Of a stretch of 23,754 nt of DNA, positions 1 through 10,612 are shown piece after piece. The stretch covers positions 1-23,754 of the forward strand of contig KZ992652.1 in assembly GCA_003614735.1 (NCBI GenBank). The letters are read 5' to 3'. Each line of letters begins with the position of its first letter. The stretch's first letter is position 1. Position numbers and translations under genes: made by a program. Under the pieces are notes generated by a model. That model searched no databases and was not told where the DNA came from. It was given only the letters and a program-made list of their open reading frames with translations. The stretch comes from Thamnocephalis sphaerospora (taxonomy: Eukaryota > Zoopagomycota > Zoopagomycetes > Zoopagales > Sigmoideomycetaceae).

Positions 1-724
1 GATCGACAGGTGCCCAAGCAACACCTGTTCTACAAATGTGTGCGTAACGAAGTGGAGCTAACCTTGCCCAAGCATGCGCCGGCACTACGCATGCTGCGTG
101 CTGAGTTGACCAACGGCGAAATCGTCACTGATGCATCTATTGCTCATGCACCTGTGGACAATTTTGAAGTGTATGCAGAAAACGGACGCATCATTTTTAA
201 CGTGAGTAGTATGCGATAAGATCAACACATTCTACTGCAAATGACAGGCTGACGCGATGGTACGCTAGGCGCTGAATGCCACTACAGTAGCGGTAGGCGT
301 GCACCGTGGCTCTCTGGAGGCAACTGTGCTGCAGCCAGAGTTGGTGCATGTCAACGTAGCTCAAGGTCCTGTCAATCTGACGGTAGCTTCCTACGGGCCA
401 AAGCAGCCAACGGTGCGTGCTGAAAGCACCAACGGCCCAGTGTCTGTCACAATGGTAAGCAGCGGTGAATGTGACGCACACAGACAGGCTAGGACATTGG
501 CTAACACCGCTTAATCGACCGCACACTAGGGACCTGGCTTTTCGGGCTGGTTTGTGGCATCGGCCTACCAGGCAGTGGCAGCCGTGCGCTCAGCAGTAGG
601 CAAGCGCCTTAATCTGCACACCATTGCGCAAGAGCTCAAGACGGGTTGGATCAAAAGCTCGAGCGGCGAGGGACGCATCGAGGTGGACTCCATGTCTGGC
701 GGCGTGGGCATCTCCTTTGCCTGA
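1..724 (+). CDS. Hypothetical beta-repeat protein, 3' portion (5' end outside window)
   Basis: Three exons are visible: 1 to about 208, about 288-454, and 530-724 (stop TGA 722-724). The reading frame is open to the left edge, so the start is missing. Intron 2 (455-529) is clear: GTAAGC donor, CTAAC branch-like site near 501, TAG acceptor. Intron 1 is less certain. A phase-1 donor (GTATGC at 209, or GTAGTA at 206) is needed to join acceptors ending at 287, 290 or 296. The protein is a series of short segments with alternating hydrophobic residues and repeated turns such as ELTNGEIV, ESTNGPVSV and SSGEGRIEV, ending in SGGVGISFA. This resembles the beta-solenoid style of DUF4097/adhesin-like proteins. 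No catalytic motif, and no TM segment in the visible part. The family assignment is inference from pattern only. Confidence 0.7.
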
Positions 725-1054
725 GCATACAGCCTGTCGGTGCTGGTGTCCATGTTTTTGTTGTAACTAAATCTACCCCTTCCCGCTTACTCTGTGACAG
801 CGCGACACAGTCCAATCACACGCGCGAGCGCGGATCCGGCTATACTGCTCGTCTACCCTTACTGTCCAGCCAACCTACGCGGCTGCTACTACTCATCCGT
901 CTACCCCTTCCTGTCCACCTGCTTGTCCACGCCACATCGCTGCATTGCCGTCTGCGCCTTTTGCGTGCGTTGGTACCAGTGCTGACGTTGGCAATTGCCT
1001 GCCAGCGCGCTTTCCGACCAGCCTGTCTGTACACATTGCTACCCGCCCCTGAGC
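725..1054 (+). promoter_or_regulatory. Intergenic region, probable promoter of the transporter gene, with an exact 12-bp repeat
   Basis: This stretch separates two co-directional genes. The 12-mer TCTACCCCTTCC occurs exactly at 772-783 and 900-911, with a degenerate copy (TCTACCCTTAC) at 852-862. Each exact copy contains CCCCT, the core of the fungal stress-response element (STRE), and another CCCCT lies near 1046. The repeats are seen directly; a regulatory role is inference. No good TATA box was identified. Confidence 0.4.
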
Positions 1055-2875
1055 ATGTCCCACACTCGCCTTGCGGCTGCCGAGAACGCGGAGGATTCCG
1101 ACGCCTCCAGCGCAAAGTATGAGGAATCAACCGCAACGTCCAAGGCCAAGGTGCTCTACGACGCCGACGACTTTGACGACGATGACAACGACGACAAAGG
1201 GGATGCCGTCGCGGAGCTGTCAGCCTACCGACGAGAACATGGCTACGCGATGGTGGCAGGCGTTGGCGGTCGGTTCGAGACACCTTTCGATGCGACAACA
1301 GACAACAAAGGCTTGAACTGGAATCAGCTGTTTCGCTCGCAACTTACTAACGTGCTGTTCATTTCGGGCTGGTAAGCGGAAGCGCATACGTATTCACGCT
1401 GCAGCTGGCTCACGCTGCAGACTGGCGGCGCGTCCAGGTACTTGCTCTCCACAATTCTGTCGCTCTACAACAAGTGGATGTTTGATCCGAAAAAGTACGG
1501 CTTTCACTATCCGCTCTTCACGACCAGCGTCCACCAGATAATTCAGCTTGTCCTCTCGCTCGTCTGCCTGGCCATCTGGCCAAGCTTACGGCCAAAGCAC
1601 CGCATGGGGCTCAAGGAGTACACGTACGTGAATGATGCGCAACGGCTATCAACAGCCGTAACACGCTCTCGCCGCTAACGCACAGCATGCGCTGCAGACG
1701 GCGTGTTGTACCATGCGGCGTGTCGACCGGCCTGGATATTGGCCTGTCCAACTCGAGCCTAAAGACCATCACACTCTCGTTCTACAGTAGGTATTGCTAG
1801 GCATGATGGCGGCGGCGGCCACGCGTCGCTTACCGGCGATGCGCAGCCATGTGCAAATCGTCTAGCCTGGCGTTTGTGCTGCTGTTTGCATTCATCTTCC
1901 GTCTTGAGCAGCCACGCCTTTCGCTGGTCGGTGTCATTGCCATTACATCTGTCGGCGTACTGCTGATGGTTGCCAACGAGACAAGCTTTGAGTTTATCGG
2001 GTATGCTACAAAATATCGTCAAGATGGACGTAGGTTGTATCCATCGGCTAACGCGCAGGCAGCTTTGTGCAGGTGATGCTGGCATCGCTGATGGGCGGCC
2101 TACGCTGGTCGCTCACACAAATGCTGCTGCGCTCTGGCCCGTCGGCCGCAACATCGGCCAGTAAGACGCGGTCAACTGGCTCGACCATGAGCACGCGCAA
2201 ACCCCAGCAGCCGCGCCAGCAGCACCAGCATCCGATTGCTTCGATCATGCTACTCTCGCCGGTGATGGCAGTGTGCCTTCTGGTCGTAGCGGTGCTTCTT
2301 GAGCACGGTATGTTTTCGTCACGATTTTTTGGCTCGGTCGCAGCCACCTTCAAGACGCTGCTCTACATGTCGTTTGGCGGTGTGATCGCCTTTGTCATGG
2401 TGGTGTGCGAATTCGCCGTCATCAAGCGCATCGGCGTCGTCACATTGTCCGTCTGCGGTATTTTCAAGGTACGGCCGCAAAGCAAAACTGCGCGGTCATC
2501 TTCCACCACCGCACACTAACATGTACGTGTTCTGTCCTGCAGGAGGTACTCACGATTCTGGTATCGATCATGGTGTTTGGCGATCAGCTCACGCCGCTCA
2601 ACGTATTTGGCCTCTTTGTCACAATGGTGGGCATCTGCATGTACAACTGGCTCAAGATTCGGCAGCAGGCCGCCGAGGACGAGGCCGCCTATGCAGAGGG
2701 CTATCGACAAGTGGTGGAGCGTAGCTTTGGCGAGGACGCAGTTTACTTTGCCGCTGCTGACGCGCTAGAGGAAAGCGACGACGATGACGACGGCGACGAT
2801 GCGTACGACACGGAGGTGGCAATGACGCGCAGTAGTCGTTGGCGAACGGCAAACGATGCGATGGAGCTGCGCTGA
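1055..2875 (+). CDS. TPT-family nucleotide-sugar/sugar-phosphate transporter (SLC35C2-like)
   Basis: Six exons, 1055-1371, 1438-1623, 1698-1786, 1847-2000, 2063-2468 and 2543-2875, total 1485 nt and give 494 aa. All junctions keep frame and restore family motifs: FISGWYLLST-LYNKW across intron 1, KEYTRRVVPCG across intron 2, LSFYTMCKSSS across intron 3, and EFIGFVQVMLAS across intron 4. These motifs, plus STGLDIGLSNSSLKTITLS and GGLRWSLTQMLL, are hallmarks of the triose-phosphate translocator/EamA superfamily, closest to the SLC35C2 group. About ten TM helices are expected in a Golgi or ER membrane, acting as an antiporter; the substrate cannot be told from sequence. The hydrophobic core lies between an acidic N-terminal region (DDFDDDDNDDKGD) and an acidic cytosol-type tail (EESDDDDDGDD), which are unusual additions. 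The start is the ATG just before the hydrophilic leader; an in-frame TTG upstream was ignored. Confidence 0.93.
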
Positions 2876-3498
2876 TCGCCCCAACCGTCACTATCGCTGC
2901 AGCGTTGAACGTTGATGCTGCATCATTTTTATTGATATCTTCCGTGGCAATAGACAGTGGCGTTTAATCAGGCAAATGTGCAACATGACTACTTTGCATA
3001 GCAATGATCAGCGATGGGCTTGTGAACATGCACACTACGCAATCCAGCAAACTAACAGTGGGCGTCTGATCCGACTATCATGCTAATAACAGCGCCAAAC
3101 CAATCGTTCACGCCTATAGTGTCCCAGTCAGCACAACTCAGAGCCGTCATTGTCGTCAACAGAGTATGGTGTGGGTGGCTGCCATTGTGCGCAAGGGGAT
3201 GGCAATTACAAGAATAGTATTGACTTGTAGCTTGGGCGCTTGGTATTACATTCAGTATGCGCGATGCAAAAGATGGTATTTGGTTTTAGACAGCGAGCCG
3301 CAAGTTTTCCGGACGGCTAGAGATGCTACGCCATTTGCAAATCAGTCGTTCGGTTGCCGGCAAGCATACCAGTCATCGTGGTTGCGGCAGCAAATGTGCG
3401 CGCAGGGATGCTGGCTGGCTACATGTTCAGCTGACTTGGCGGCAAGTGACGCAGTGCTTACTGTGGCGTGGAGATAAACACGATAAATATGATGGAGA
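2876..3498. other. Intergenic region between convergent genes
   Basis: This interval lies between the transporter stop and the 3' end of the first 7TM gene, which is transcribed towards it, so it should hold two 3' UTRs. A T-rich stretch (CATTTTTATTGATATC, about 2924-2939) could be part of the transporter's 3'-end signal. No ORF here shows recognisable protein features, and there is no RNA gene or repeat I can support. Confidence 0.5.
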
Positions 3499-4463
3499 TC
3501 ATGTACCGTTTGAGTGACCATCTGCATCTCGGCTAACTGGCATGGTGCTATGGCCATTAAAGTCACGGCAAACGATAACTGGCCGACGACTGCAGCCAGC
3601 ACTGTATACTGCTGCATTCGTGTTACTCTTGGGCGTGTGCTGGCATATCATCTTGCTTATTATCGTGGCGTTGATGACATCTGGTTGGCAGCAACGGCGG
3701 TTAACGTCTGCAAACGGTTGCAAGGGTCACGCAACAGCTACTCACTGTCCAGGCCGTAGATGAACGCCTCGTAGTCTGGAACCAACCGAAGTAGGACGAC
3801 AACAGCTGTGAAGATTGACGATATGGTAACCAGAAACGACGAGAAAAGACCCTCATGGTAAAGCTTCAAATAGAGCGACGAGCTAATCCTCTTTCCCAGC
3901 GTCCGCCTCAGCACACGCAGATAAAGGCCGGAAAGCGTGATATTGGTGACCATGTCAGCGGCAAACTTGGACATCGACCATATCGTGTTGGTTCCCATCC
4001 AGCAAGAGTGGCTATCGTCCGTGTGCACGGAAAAGGCAGGATAGATTGCAGCCCCAACTGCAATGTTGATGAGCACTAATAAGAATCCAACGTACGCTAA
4101 CCAGGTGCGCTGCATCCAGGTATAGTAGGCACGGATAAACAGGATGGCGGTGATGGCGGGAACGCCGAGAGCCATTATCATGGTGTTCATCACCGCAAAC
4201 GCTGTGCAGTTGGCGAAGCCTGGCCAGGCGCGCTGAGGCAGCGCGTACATGGTGGTTGCGCAACCTACTAGGTTGGGCACCACGTTGAACAGAGGCATGA
4301 GCAGCCGCGGCCCAGTATCCCGGCGGCGTTTATACAAAAAGACAATGCTAGTATAGAGGTTGCTCGAAAAGCGCCACATGGTGGCGGTGAGCAACATCGT
4401 CGTCAGACAGTCCAGCGGACCAAAAGGCACGACCAACAGCGTGTGATCATTGGCGAGCTGCAT
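3499..4463 (-). CDS. Seven-transmembrane GPCR-like protein, paralogue A
   Basis: Exon 1 is 4463-3746 and exon 2 is 3680-3499 (about 299 aa), split by a 65-nt GTGAGT...CAG phase-1 intron. Approximate helices: TM1 15-44, TM2 55-75, TM3 86-111, TM4 121-143, TM5 162-185, TM6 205-227, and TM7 233-250, interrupted by the intron at residue 240 (YGLD then NVINATII). Cys86 at the top of TM3 and Cys154 in the TM4-TM5 loop (SHSCWMGTNT) sit where GPCRs carry their conserved disulfide. Other shared marks are RAYY at the end of TM3, K166-x3-D170-x3-N174 in TM5 and EGL before TM6. The start was chosen because MQLANDH aligns with MRLADDH and MSLSNDH of the paralogues; in-frame ATGs upstream (to 4838) exist. 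It is a candidate plasma-membrane receptor with unknown ligand. The end of the 60-aa tail is uncertain. Confidence 0.82.
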
Positions 4464-5063
4464 GAGACTAGTTGCGACAGATACTACAACACGCTCGCCT
4501 GCAAGGCAACGGGCACGGCGACAGAACAGTAGAGCGAAAGAATACCAAGCAAGAAGGAGGTAAGGGCCCCGCAGGCTGTGCAAATAGATAAGGCAATCAT
4601 ACGCTTTTGTAGTATACCCATGCTGCGGCGCCAGGTAGTTTGCGCTAACGGCGTTGCCAACCCGGGATATGAGCATGACACCAACGACCAATGGTCGCCC
4701 GCAATGAGTGTTGCAGGCCGAGTTCGGAAGACGCTTGCTCTGTCCGCTTGGCAGCACACTAACTGCAGTCTGTGCAACCATTCGCGGGATTGGAATCTTG
4801 CTGTGCTGTGGATGGCAAAATGGCAATATAAACGCCATTTTTGCCTAGGGAGGGTGGCACACCGGCTACCAGGCTTTTTCAATCCAGCTCTGCGCACTGC
4901 AGACACCAACAGTGGCAGTTATAAACAAGGTAGGTTCGCTGAAACGCCTGTTGATGATACGGTATTACAACATACCCATTATGTTAATGGTTACATTGCA
5001 AGACGGAGCAACAAGCGCATGCGGCAAGCGCATGATGCAGACACCAGGCTGGGGTATGTCATT
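4464..5063. other. Spacer between 7TM genes A and B
   Basis: This 600-nt gap should hold the promoter of gene A and the 3' UTR of gene B (both on the minus strand). An A/T element (TTTATATT read on the minus strand, about 4824-4834) lies some 360 nt upstream of the chosen ATG, too far to call a TATA box with confidence. The frame of gene A stays open upstream to 4838, so part of this gap may be coding if a more distal ATG is used. Confidence 0.35.
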
Positions 5064-6191
5064 TTAGCGCATTATGCTATGCCGCTCGTGCACAGATCGT
5101 ATTTCGCAAACATGCTCAGATGCACTATGGCGAGGCTCGGTGCTGATGTATATGGATTCCCAGCGCATTCGGCTGACTGAAATGTCAACGTCAACTCCAG
5201 CAAATGAGTTTTCGATCTGGCTATGGGCAGTGTGCACGCCGTTGATGCTGCTGTGGAGATTCCAGCTGGACTGCACCTCCCCGGGGCTATTTCTTGCATC
5301 TTCGGGCACGGTTGCTGGTCTTTTGCGACCATCAGCATATTTAGCCCCTAGTGCCTGTTTGCTGCTGTGACGCTGATATAGCATCCGACCAATAATCGTA
5401 GTGTTGATGACAACTGAGCGTAGCAAGACGGTTAATTAAGAGGGTAGCCACTAGGCGTGATGCGCGCACTCACTGTCAAGGCCGTAGATGAACGGCTCGT
5501 AGTCGGGGGCCAGGCGGAGAAAGACAAAGATTGCTGTAATCACCGTCGACAGAATGACAAGAAAGGCGGAAACAAACCCTTCCCGGTAGAGCTCCTGGTA
5601 GAGCGCCGCGCTGAAGCCGCTATGGCGTGTCTGACTTAACACGCGTAGGTACAAACCCGACAGCACCACATTGGTGATTATGTCAGCGGCAAACTTGGCC
5701 ATCGACCATAGCGTGTTGGTTCCCATCCAGCAGGAGTGGCTTTCGTCCATGTGCACCGAGAAGGAAGGGTAGATTGCGACCCCGACCATGAAATTGACAA
5801 ACACCAGAAAGCTGCCCAGGAGAAGCATCCAGGTGCGTCGCATCCAGATGTGATAGGCACGCACAAACAGAATAGTGGTAATGGCGGTGACGCCGAGCGC
5901 CATCACGGCTGTGTTCAGCACAGCGAGCACCATGCAGTCAGCGAAGCCCGGCCAGGCACGCTGCCCTGTCGCGTACACCGACGTAATCACGCCAATCAGA
6001 TTGGGCACCACATTGAGCAACGGTATAAGCAGGCGCGCGCCCGAAGCGTTGCGACGCTCACAGAGAAGAATAACACTGTTGAGTAGATTATTAAAGAAGA
6101 TCCAAGAAATGCCGGTGATCGCGATGGTGGTCACTATATCCAGCGGGCCAAAAGGCACGTATAGCAAGTTGTGGTCGTCGGCAAGCCTCAT
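5064..6191 (-). CDS. Seven-transmembrane GPCR-like protein, paralogue B
   Basis: Exon 1 is 6191-5474 (718 nt, identical in length to genes A and C) and exon 2 is 5413-5064. A 60-nt GTGAGT...CAG intron splits TM7 in phase 1 (YGLD then IVINTTIIGRML). The product is about 355 aa. The seven helices align without gaps to paralogues A and C over the first 239 residues. Cys86 (FADCMV) and Cys154 (SHSCWMGTNT) are kept, as are RAYH in place of RAYY, K-x3-D-x3-N in TM5, and EG before TM6. The ATG chosen (MRLADDHNLL) is the first in its open frame, which supports the same start in A. The 116-aa tail is hydrophilic and shares only its first 12 or so residues with the other copies. Likely a membrane receptor; ligand and coupling are unknown. 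Confidence 0.85.
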
Positions 6192-7637
6192 GGGCAAAGA
6201 AGGTAGAGTGCGGTAGAGTTTAGGCTGGTCGTCACATATAGCGCGCTGTGATGGCGTGGCGTCGAATGCTAATGCAAAGTACCTTACAAAACGACGGTCT
6301 CGGCTATGAACAAGCAAGGGGGAATAGGACAGGAGCGGGGAACGAGAAGCGCTGATGGCAGACTGTAACGGCGCCTATGTAGGGCAACGGGCGCGCCGAC
6401 AATTCGCCCGCCAAAGATCACCCAATTTGGCATCCTGGCATTGACGCAATGACGCGGCAAGCGAACCTCCAACGTGCGACAGTGTGGAAGGCGAGCGAAT
6501 GGCCAGTCAGTCAGCAGTGGTGTGGCCTAGCGTGCCACATCAGGCAGGCGCTCATGCCAAAGCCAGGCCAGTCAAAGATGGCCGCAATGGCACAGGTTGC
6601 GTGGCCAGCAGGCAGTCTAAGTGAGCGACTAGCCCGGATTTCCCGACGCGGCGCACGCAGACAACTAGGCATTGTGCGTAACCGCCAAAGGAACACAAAG
6701 CGTCCGCCCCAGTTCAAGCGCTAGTACAAGTGCACCAGGTCAGTGCTGTGATACGTGTGCGACAAAGTGTATTCGTCAAAGCCGGCGTGCAAACGCGGGC
6801 AAATGTACATCTTACAGACGGACAAAGCAAAGAAAGCTGCTCTAGGCTGTCCGCATTCCAAAGCCGATGGCAAGATGCTGCGCACACGTTGAGAAGGGCT
6901 TATATGCAAGCGCTACATCCTTGGCCCGCCGTCTACGCTGTTTTCACGTACAAGACGGCGTCTGGCATAATCCTGACACAGCTTGCTTCAACAAAGGGGC
7001 CGGCAATAGGTGGACCAACAGTGCAGCAGCTTATTGGGCAGACACTATCTAGGTATAATGCCATCAAGCATCAGTGGCAGATTGGCGTGCACTGGCCGGT
7101 GCTACCCGTAATATGACGATGTAGCACGGTTCGTTGTCACCTTGGCCGGCCCTGTTTCTCGAATTATTCACAGAGTCCTGTGCAAAACCGGCAGCAATTG
7201 ACCAGCGCTAAAGCGGCAGGGCCCCCGTATTCCGACTGCTCATCACGATGCGACGTGTCTGTATATGTCCGTCGAAACAGTGTCCACTCAAAAGACTTGG
7301 TCTGGTGTACCATTGAGTAATTAATTGCCCAATATTCTGGGCACCCTGATCGTCAGACAAGTACAAGGCACGCTATCATGCGAGGAATATTCACACGCCC
7401 GCGCTGGCAGCTGGTATACTGTACACCCAATGTTTTGCGTTCGACGCCATTTCAGCTCCCATTGTACTGTAGGCTTGCGGGGTTTGGCTCTGCTCACTTG
7501 CGCGGATCGCAGCATCAGGCAGTATGCACAGCCAATTCGGATATGGATAATTTAGTAGCAAACATTGCAGCGGGCGCACCAGTGTAAAATATGCTTAATT
7601 GGCACTGATCATTAGTACAATAGCAATAATAGTACCG
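6192..7637. other. Gene-poor spacer between 7TM genes B and C
   Basis: About 1.4 kb. It must hold the promoter of gene B; a TATA-like CTATATG on the minus strand lies about 45-50 nt upstream of its ATG (near 6235-6243). It also holds the 3' UTR of gene C. Short open frames occur on both strands, but none shows TM helices, known motifs or similarity to the 7TM proteins, so I see no decayed fifth copy here. Confidence 0.45.
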
Positions 7638-8861
7638 CTACTGTATGCGAATCGCTACTAGCTGCGGAAAGCGGCGAGTTTGTGCAGGCACAGAACGCGC
7701 GGCCGCGGGATGCAGCATACTGCTGTTCGCTGCCGGGTCTGCGTGTGTTGTTGGTAGACGATGCAAAGCGGCATCTAAAGTGATGCAGCATTCAGCGTCA
7801 TCGCAATCGTATTCCGCCGACACCCGGGAGTTGCGTGGGCAAACTGCGCCATTGGAGAGCGTCCAGCTAGATCTGGTGTGGGTGTGATGGCTATGGAAAG
7901 ACTGCGATGCCATCTCTGATACTTCCTTTGTACACTGGGAGACAGACGCGATGCCAGCATTGATGTGCCCCGTGGCCATTAATTGTCGCCTGCTGCAGAC
8001 CTGCGGCGCTTCTTTTTCGTTGCCTTTAGAGATGCGCTGGCATATCATTCTGTTGATTATGGTGGCATTTATGACACCTAGTGCGGGAAAAGGGATGGTT
8101 GGCATCGGTAAAGCTTACGCACACGCTCCTTGTTGGCACTTACAGTCAAGGCCGTAGATGAATGGCTCGTAGCCCGGGACTAGCCGAAGCAGGACGATGA
8201 CAGCGGTGATGATCACCGACACAATGACCAGAAACGTGGATACAAGCCCTTCGCGATAGAGCTCGCGGTAGAGCGACGCGCTGAAGCCATTCCGAAGCAT
8301 CTGTCGCAGAACGCGCAGGTAAAGGCCGGACAGTATGATGTTGGTGATCATGTCAGAGGTGAACTTGGCGGTGGACCACATTGTGTTTGTCCCCATCCAG
8401 CATGATTCGCTCTCGTCTGCATATATCGAAAGCGCCGGGTAGAGTGTCACGCCGACTATAGCATTGACAAATACAAGCAGGAAGCCCGTACGCGCAAGCC
8501 AAGCCTGCCGCATCCAGGTGTAGTAGGCGCGAATAAACAGAATGGCGGTGATAGAGGGAGTGCCAAGGGCCATCACACTCATGTTGAGTAACCCAAGCAC
8601 ATTACAATTGGCAAACCCTGGCCGGACACGCTGCCCCAGCGCGTAGATGGATGTGATGCCACCAACCAGATTGGGTATGACATTGAACATGGGCATAAGC
8701 CGCCGCGGGCCCACATCCTGGCGCCGCCTGTACAGGAAGCGGGTGCCCTCGTAGAGATTGCTGAGAAACACCCAGCAGGTGATTGTGAGCAGCAGCGTGG
8801 TCATACTGTCCAGTATGCCAAACTGCACGGTCAGCACCGTGTGGTCGTTGGAGAGCGACAT
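7638..8861 (-). CDS. Seven-transmembrane GPCR-like protein, paralogue C
   Basis: Exon 1 is 8861-8144 (718 nt) and exon 2 is 8077-7638. The 66-nt intron (GTAAGT...CACTAG) lies at the same phase-1 position in TM7 as in the other copies (YGLD then CVINATIINRMI). The product is about 385 aa. The start MSLSNDHTVL is the first ATG of the frame and fixes the family N terminus. By eye it is well over half identical to gene A over 239 residues. It keeps the TM3 Cys (FANCNV), the TM4-TM5 loop Cys (ESCWMGTNT), RAYY, K-x3-D-x3-N and EGL. The tail (146 aa) is rich in Ser, Thr, His and Cys and unlike those of A, B and D beyond the first residues. The real end could differ if a further intron exists. Confidence 0.85.
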
Positions 8862-10612
8862 GAGAAATGGCTGAGACGGTAGTCGACAGTTGATTCCGCC
8901 AGTGCACTATTACAATATGAATATACGTGCTCGAAGTTGCCTCGCCGGCGAGGAAGCGATGCAGTGCTGAAGCGGTGAGAGGAGAAGGGTGATGGAGCAC
9001 CTACAGGTCGAGAGTGGAGAACGTCAAAGGGCGATACGGGGCGGGTATCGGCCCATGGCCCATACAACCGGGCATATTTGTTCTCTCATGGAGTTTTGAG
9101 CTGGAACATCAACGTGATGCAGCGCCGCTTTGTTCGCGTTACTGAGGTTGTACACTGTACTGCAGCGCCTCTAGAACGGGTCAGTTGCCTGACCATTAAA
9201 GCCGCAGACACGACACTCCGTATTTGGTAGATGACTGCCGCGTGATACAACAGCAGCTGAGTGCAGCGCTAATGACAGCGGTGACTCCACCACCGACGGC
9301 CCAGAACGTAGTGGAAGTGTTGGCGCAGCGGCCGAATGCAGTGCCGGCCAAGCAAGCGCAGCGCTATGCGGCCGTGGCCTGCCTGGCCTTGTTCTCACGC
9401 CAAAACGCCCGTGTTGCTACCAACAGACGGTATCAGGCGCGGGTGTATGAGGTGGTCGCTACACATGACAGCCAAGCACCAAGTGTATCGGCAGCTGGCA
9501 CAGTAACAGGGAGTAGATGACACTTGGTTGCGAAGGTCAAGTCCCTGCTGCCATTTTGGGCCATGTCTGTGATGCCAGCCTGATGTGTTGGCATTCGCAG
9601 GCTGACCGTAAAAGTGCACCAAGGTTTGCAAATGCGGTCGCCGTATTAGCTGTTCGCCTTCTGACTGGCGGTGACGAAGCTTATGCCATTGATTGGATGC
9701 CACCCACTCAAGCCGAATGAGTACACAATAAAACCGGTTAAGCTGGTAGGCGCTGCGGAACCACTAGCACCAAAAAGGACGCGGCTTGGCAATTACGCCT
9801 GCCCCCATGCACTTGGTCTGGGCGGCTAGACACACCCGTGGCGTTTACTGGATGTTCTGCAGTCTGCCACTTTTTACAAACTATTCAGTGCAACGTAGGT
9901 TGCATCATATGCATATGCAATCTACTGTTGTGCCGAGAGGTAATAGGCGGTACGCAGCGGCCATAAAACGCTGGATATAGTCCATTGCAGGCAAACCGTG
10001 GCGCAGCAACTGAGACAAGTGCTGCCAGGATGACCTCGTGTAACGCCGAGCCCAAGGCAGTGGTGGCATACGACGGCTTTACCGGCATTTATCCCTGCAG
10101 ACAAGCCGAAAACCGCCAAGCCTGCAAAGGCCGAGTCACGCGCTGCCTGTCAGGCCAGTTCTGACTTTTGCCGCATAGCGTATCGCTTAAAATCGTACGT
10201 AGCGGACTCACCGCAGGCGATGCAGATCACAACAGTCGGTACCTGCATAGTGTGGATGGCGCCGATTCAAGTCGTCTGCTACGCGTATCGTCCGTTTTTG
10301 TCCACGACGGCTCCGGAAGTGGCCAGTCGGCGTCAATGTACCTGCACTCTCCAAACAGACAGCAGGCTACAGTGCTATTTGCATCGTACAATGCGTAGCT
10401 CACTGCACGACCGGGCTAGATGGGCGCTACGACGCGTGGCGCTCTGTATCATTGCTTAGCCCGGGACGACCGCGAGTATCAGGCCGGACAGGAAGCCAAT
10501 TGTCGCAAAGATCAGTGTCACTGGCTCACACAGTGCTCCAGTCGATGGTTGTCGCACTGTGTGTGCCAACAAATCTACACAGGCTACTATTCTATCCAGG
10601 ATTGCACCACTA
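8862..10612. other. Gene-poor spacer between 7TM genes C and D
   Basis: About 1.75 kb. It should contain the promoter of gene C; an A/T-rich CGTATATTCATATTG element on the minus strand lies about 50-65 nt upstream of its ATG (near 8911-8925). It also contains the 3' UTR of gene D. The plus-strand stretch 9224-9520 is open for 98 codons but has no ATG start and no recognisable motif. I see no RNA gene or mobile element. Confidence 0.4.

Noticed and set aside
646-1122. 158-codon plus-strand frame overlapping the end of gene 1 and the transporter start
   Set aside because: It is in a different frame from both genes, has Arg/Leu/His-rich composition and crosses the promoter region. It is a shadow frame.
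4578-5180. 200-codon plus-strand frame between 7TM genes A and B
   Set aside because: It starts at GTG, has no recognisable motif, overlaps the tail of gene B and lies in the promoter of gene A. Probably chance.
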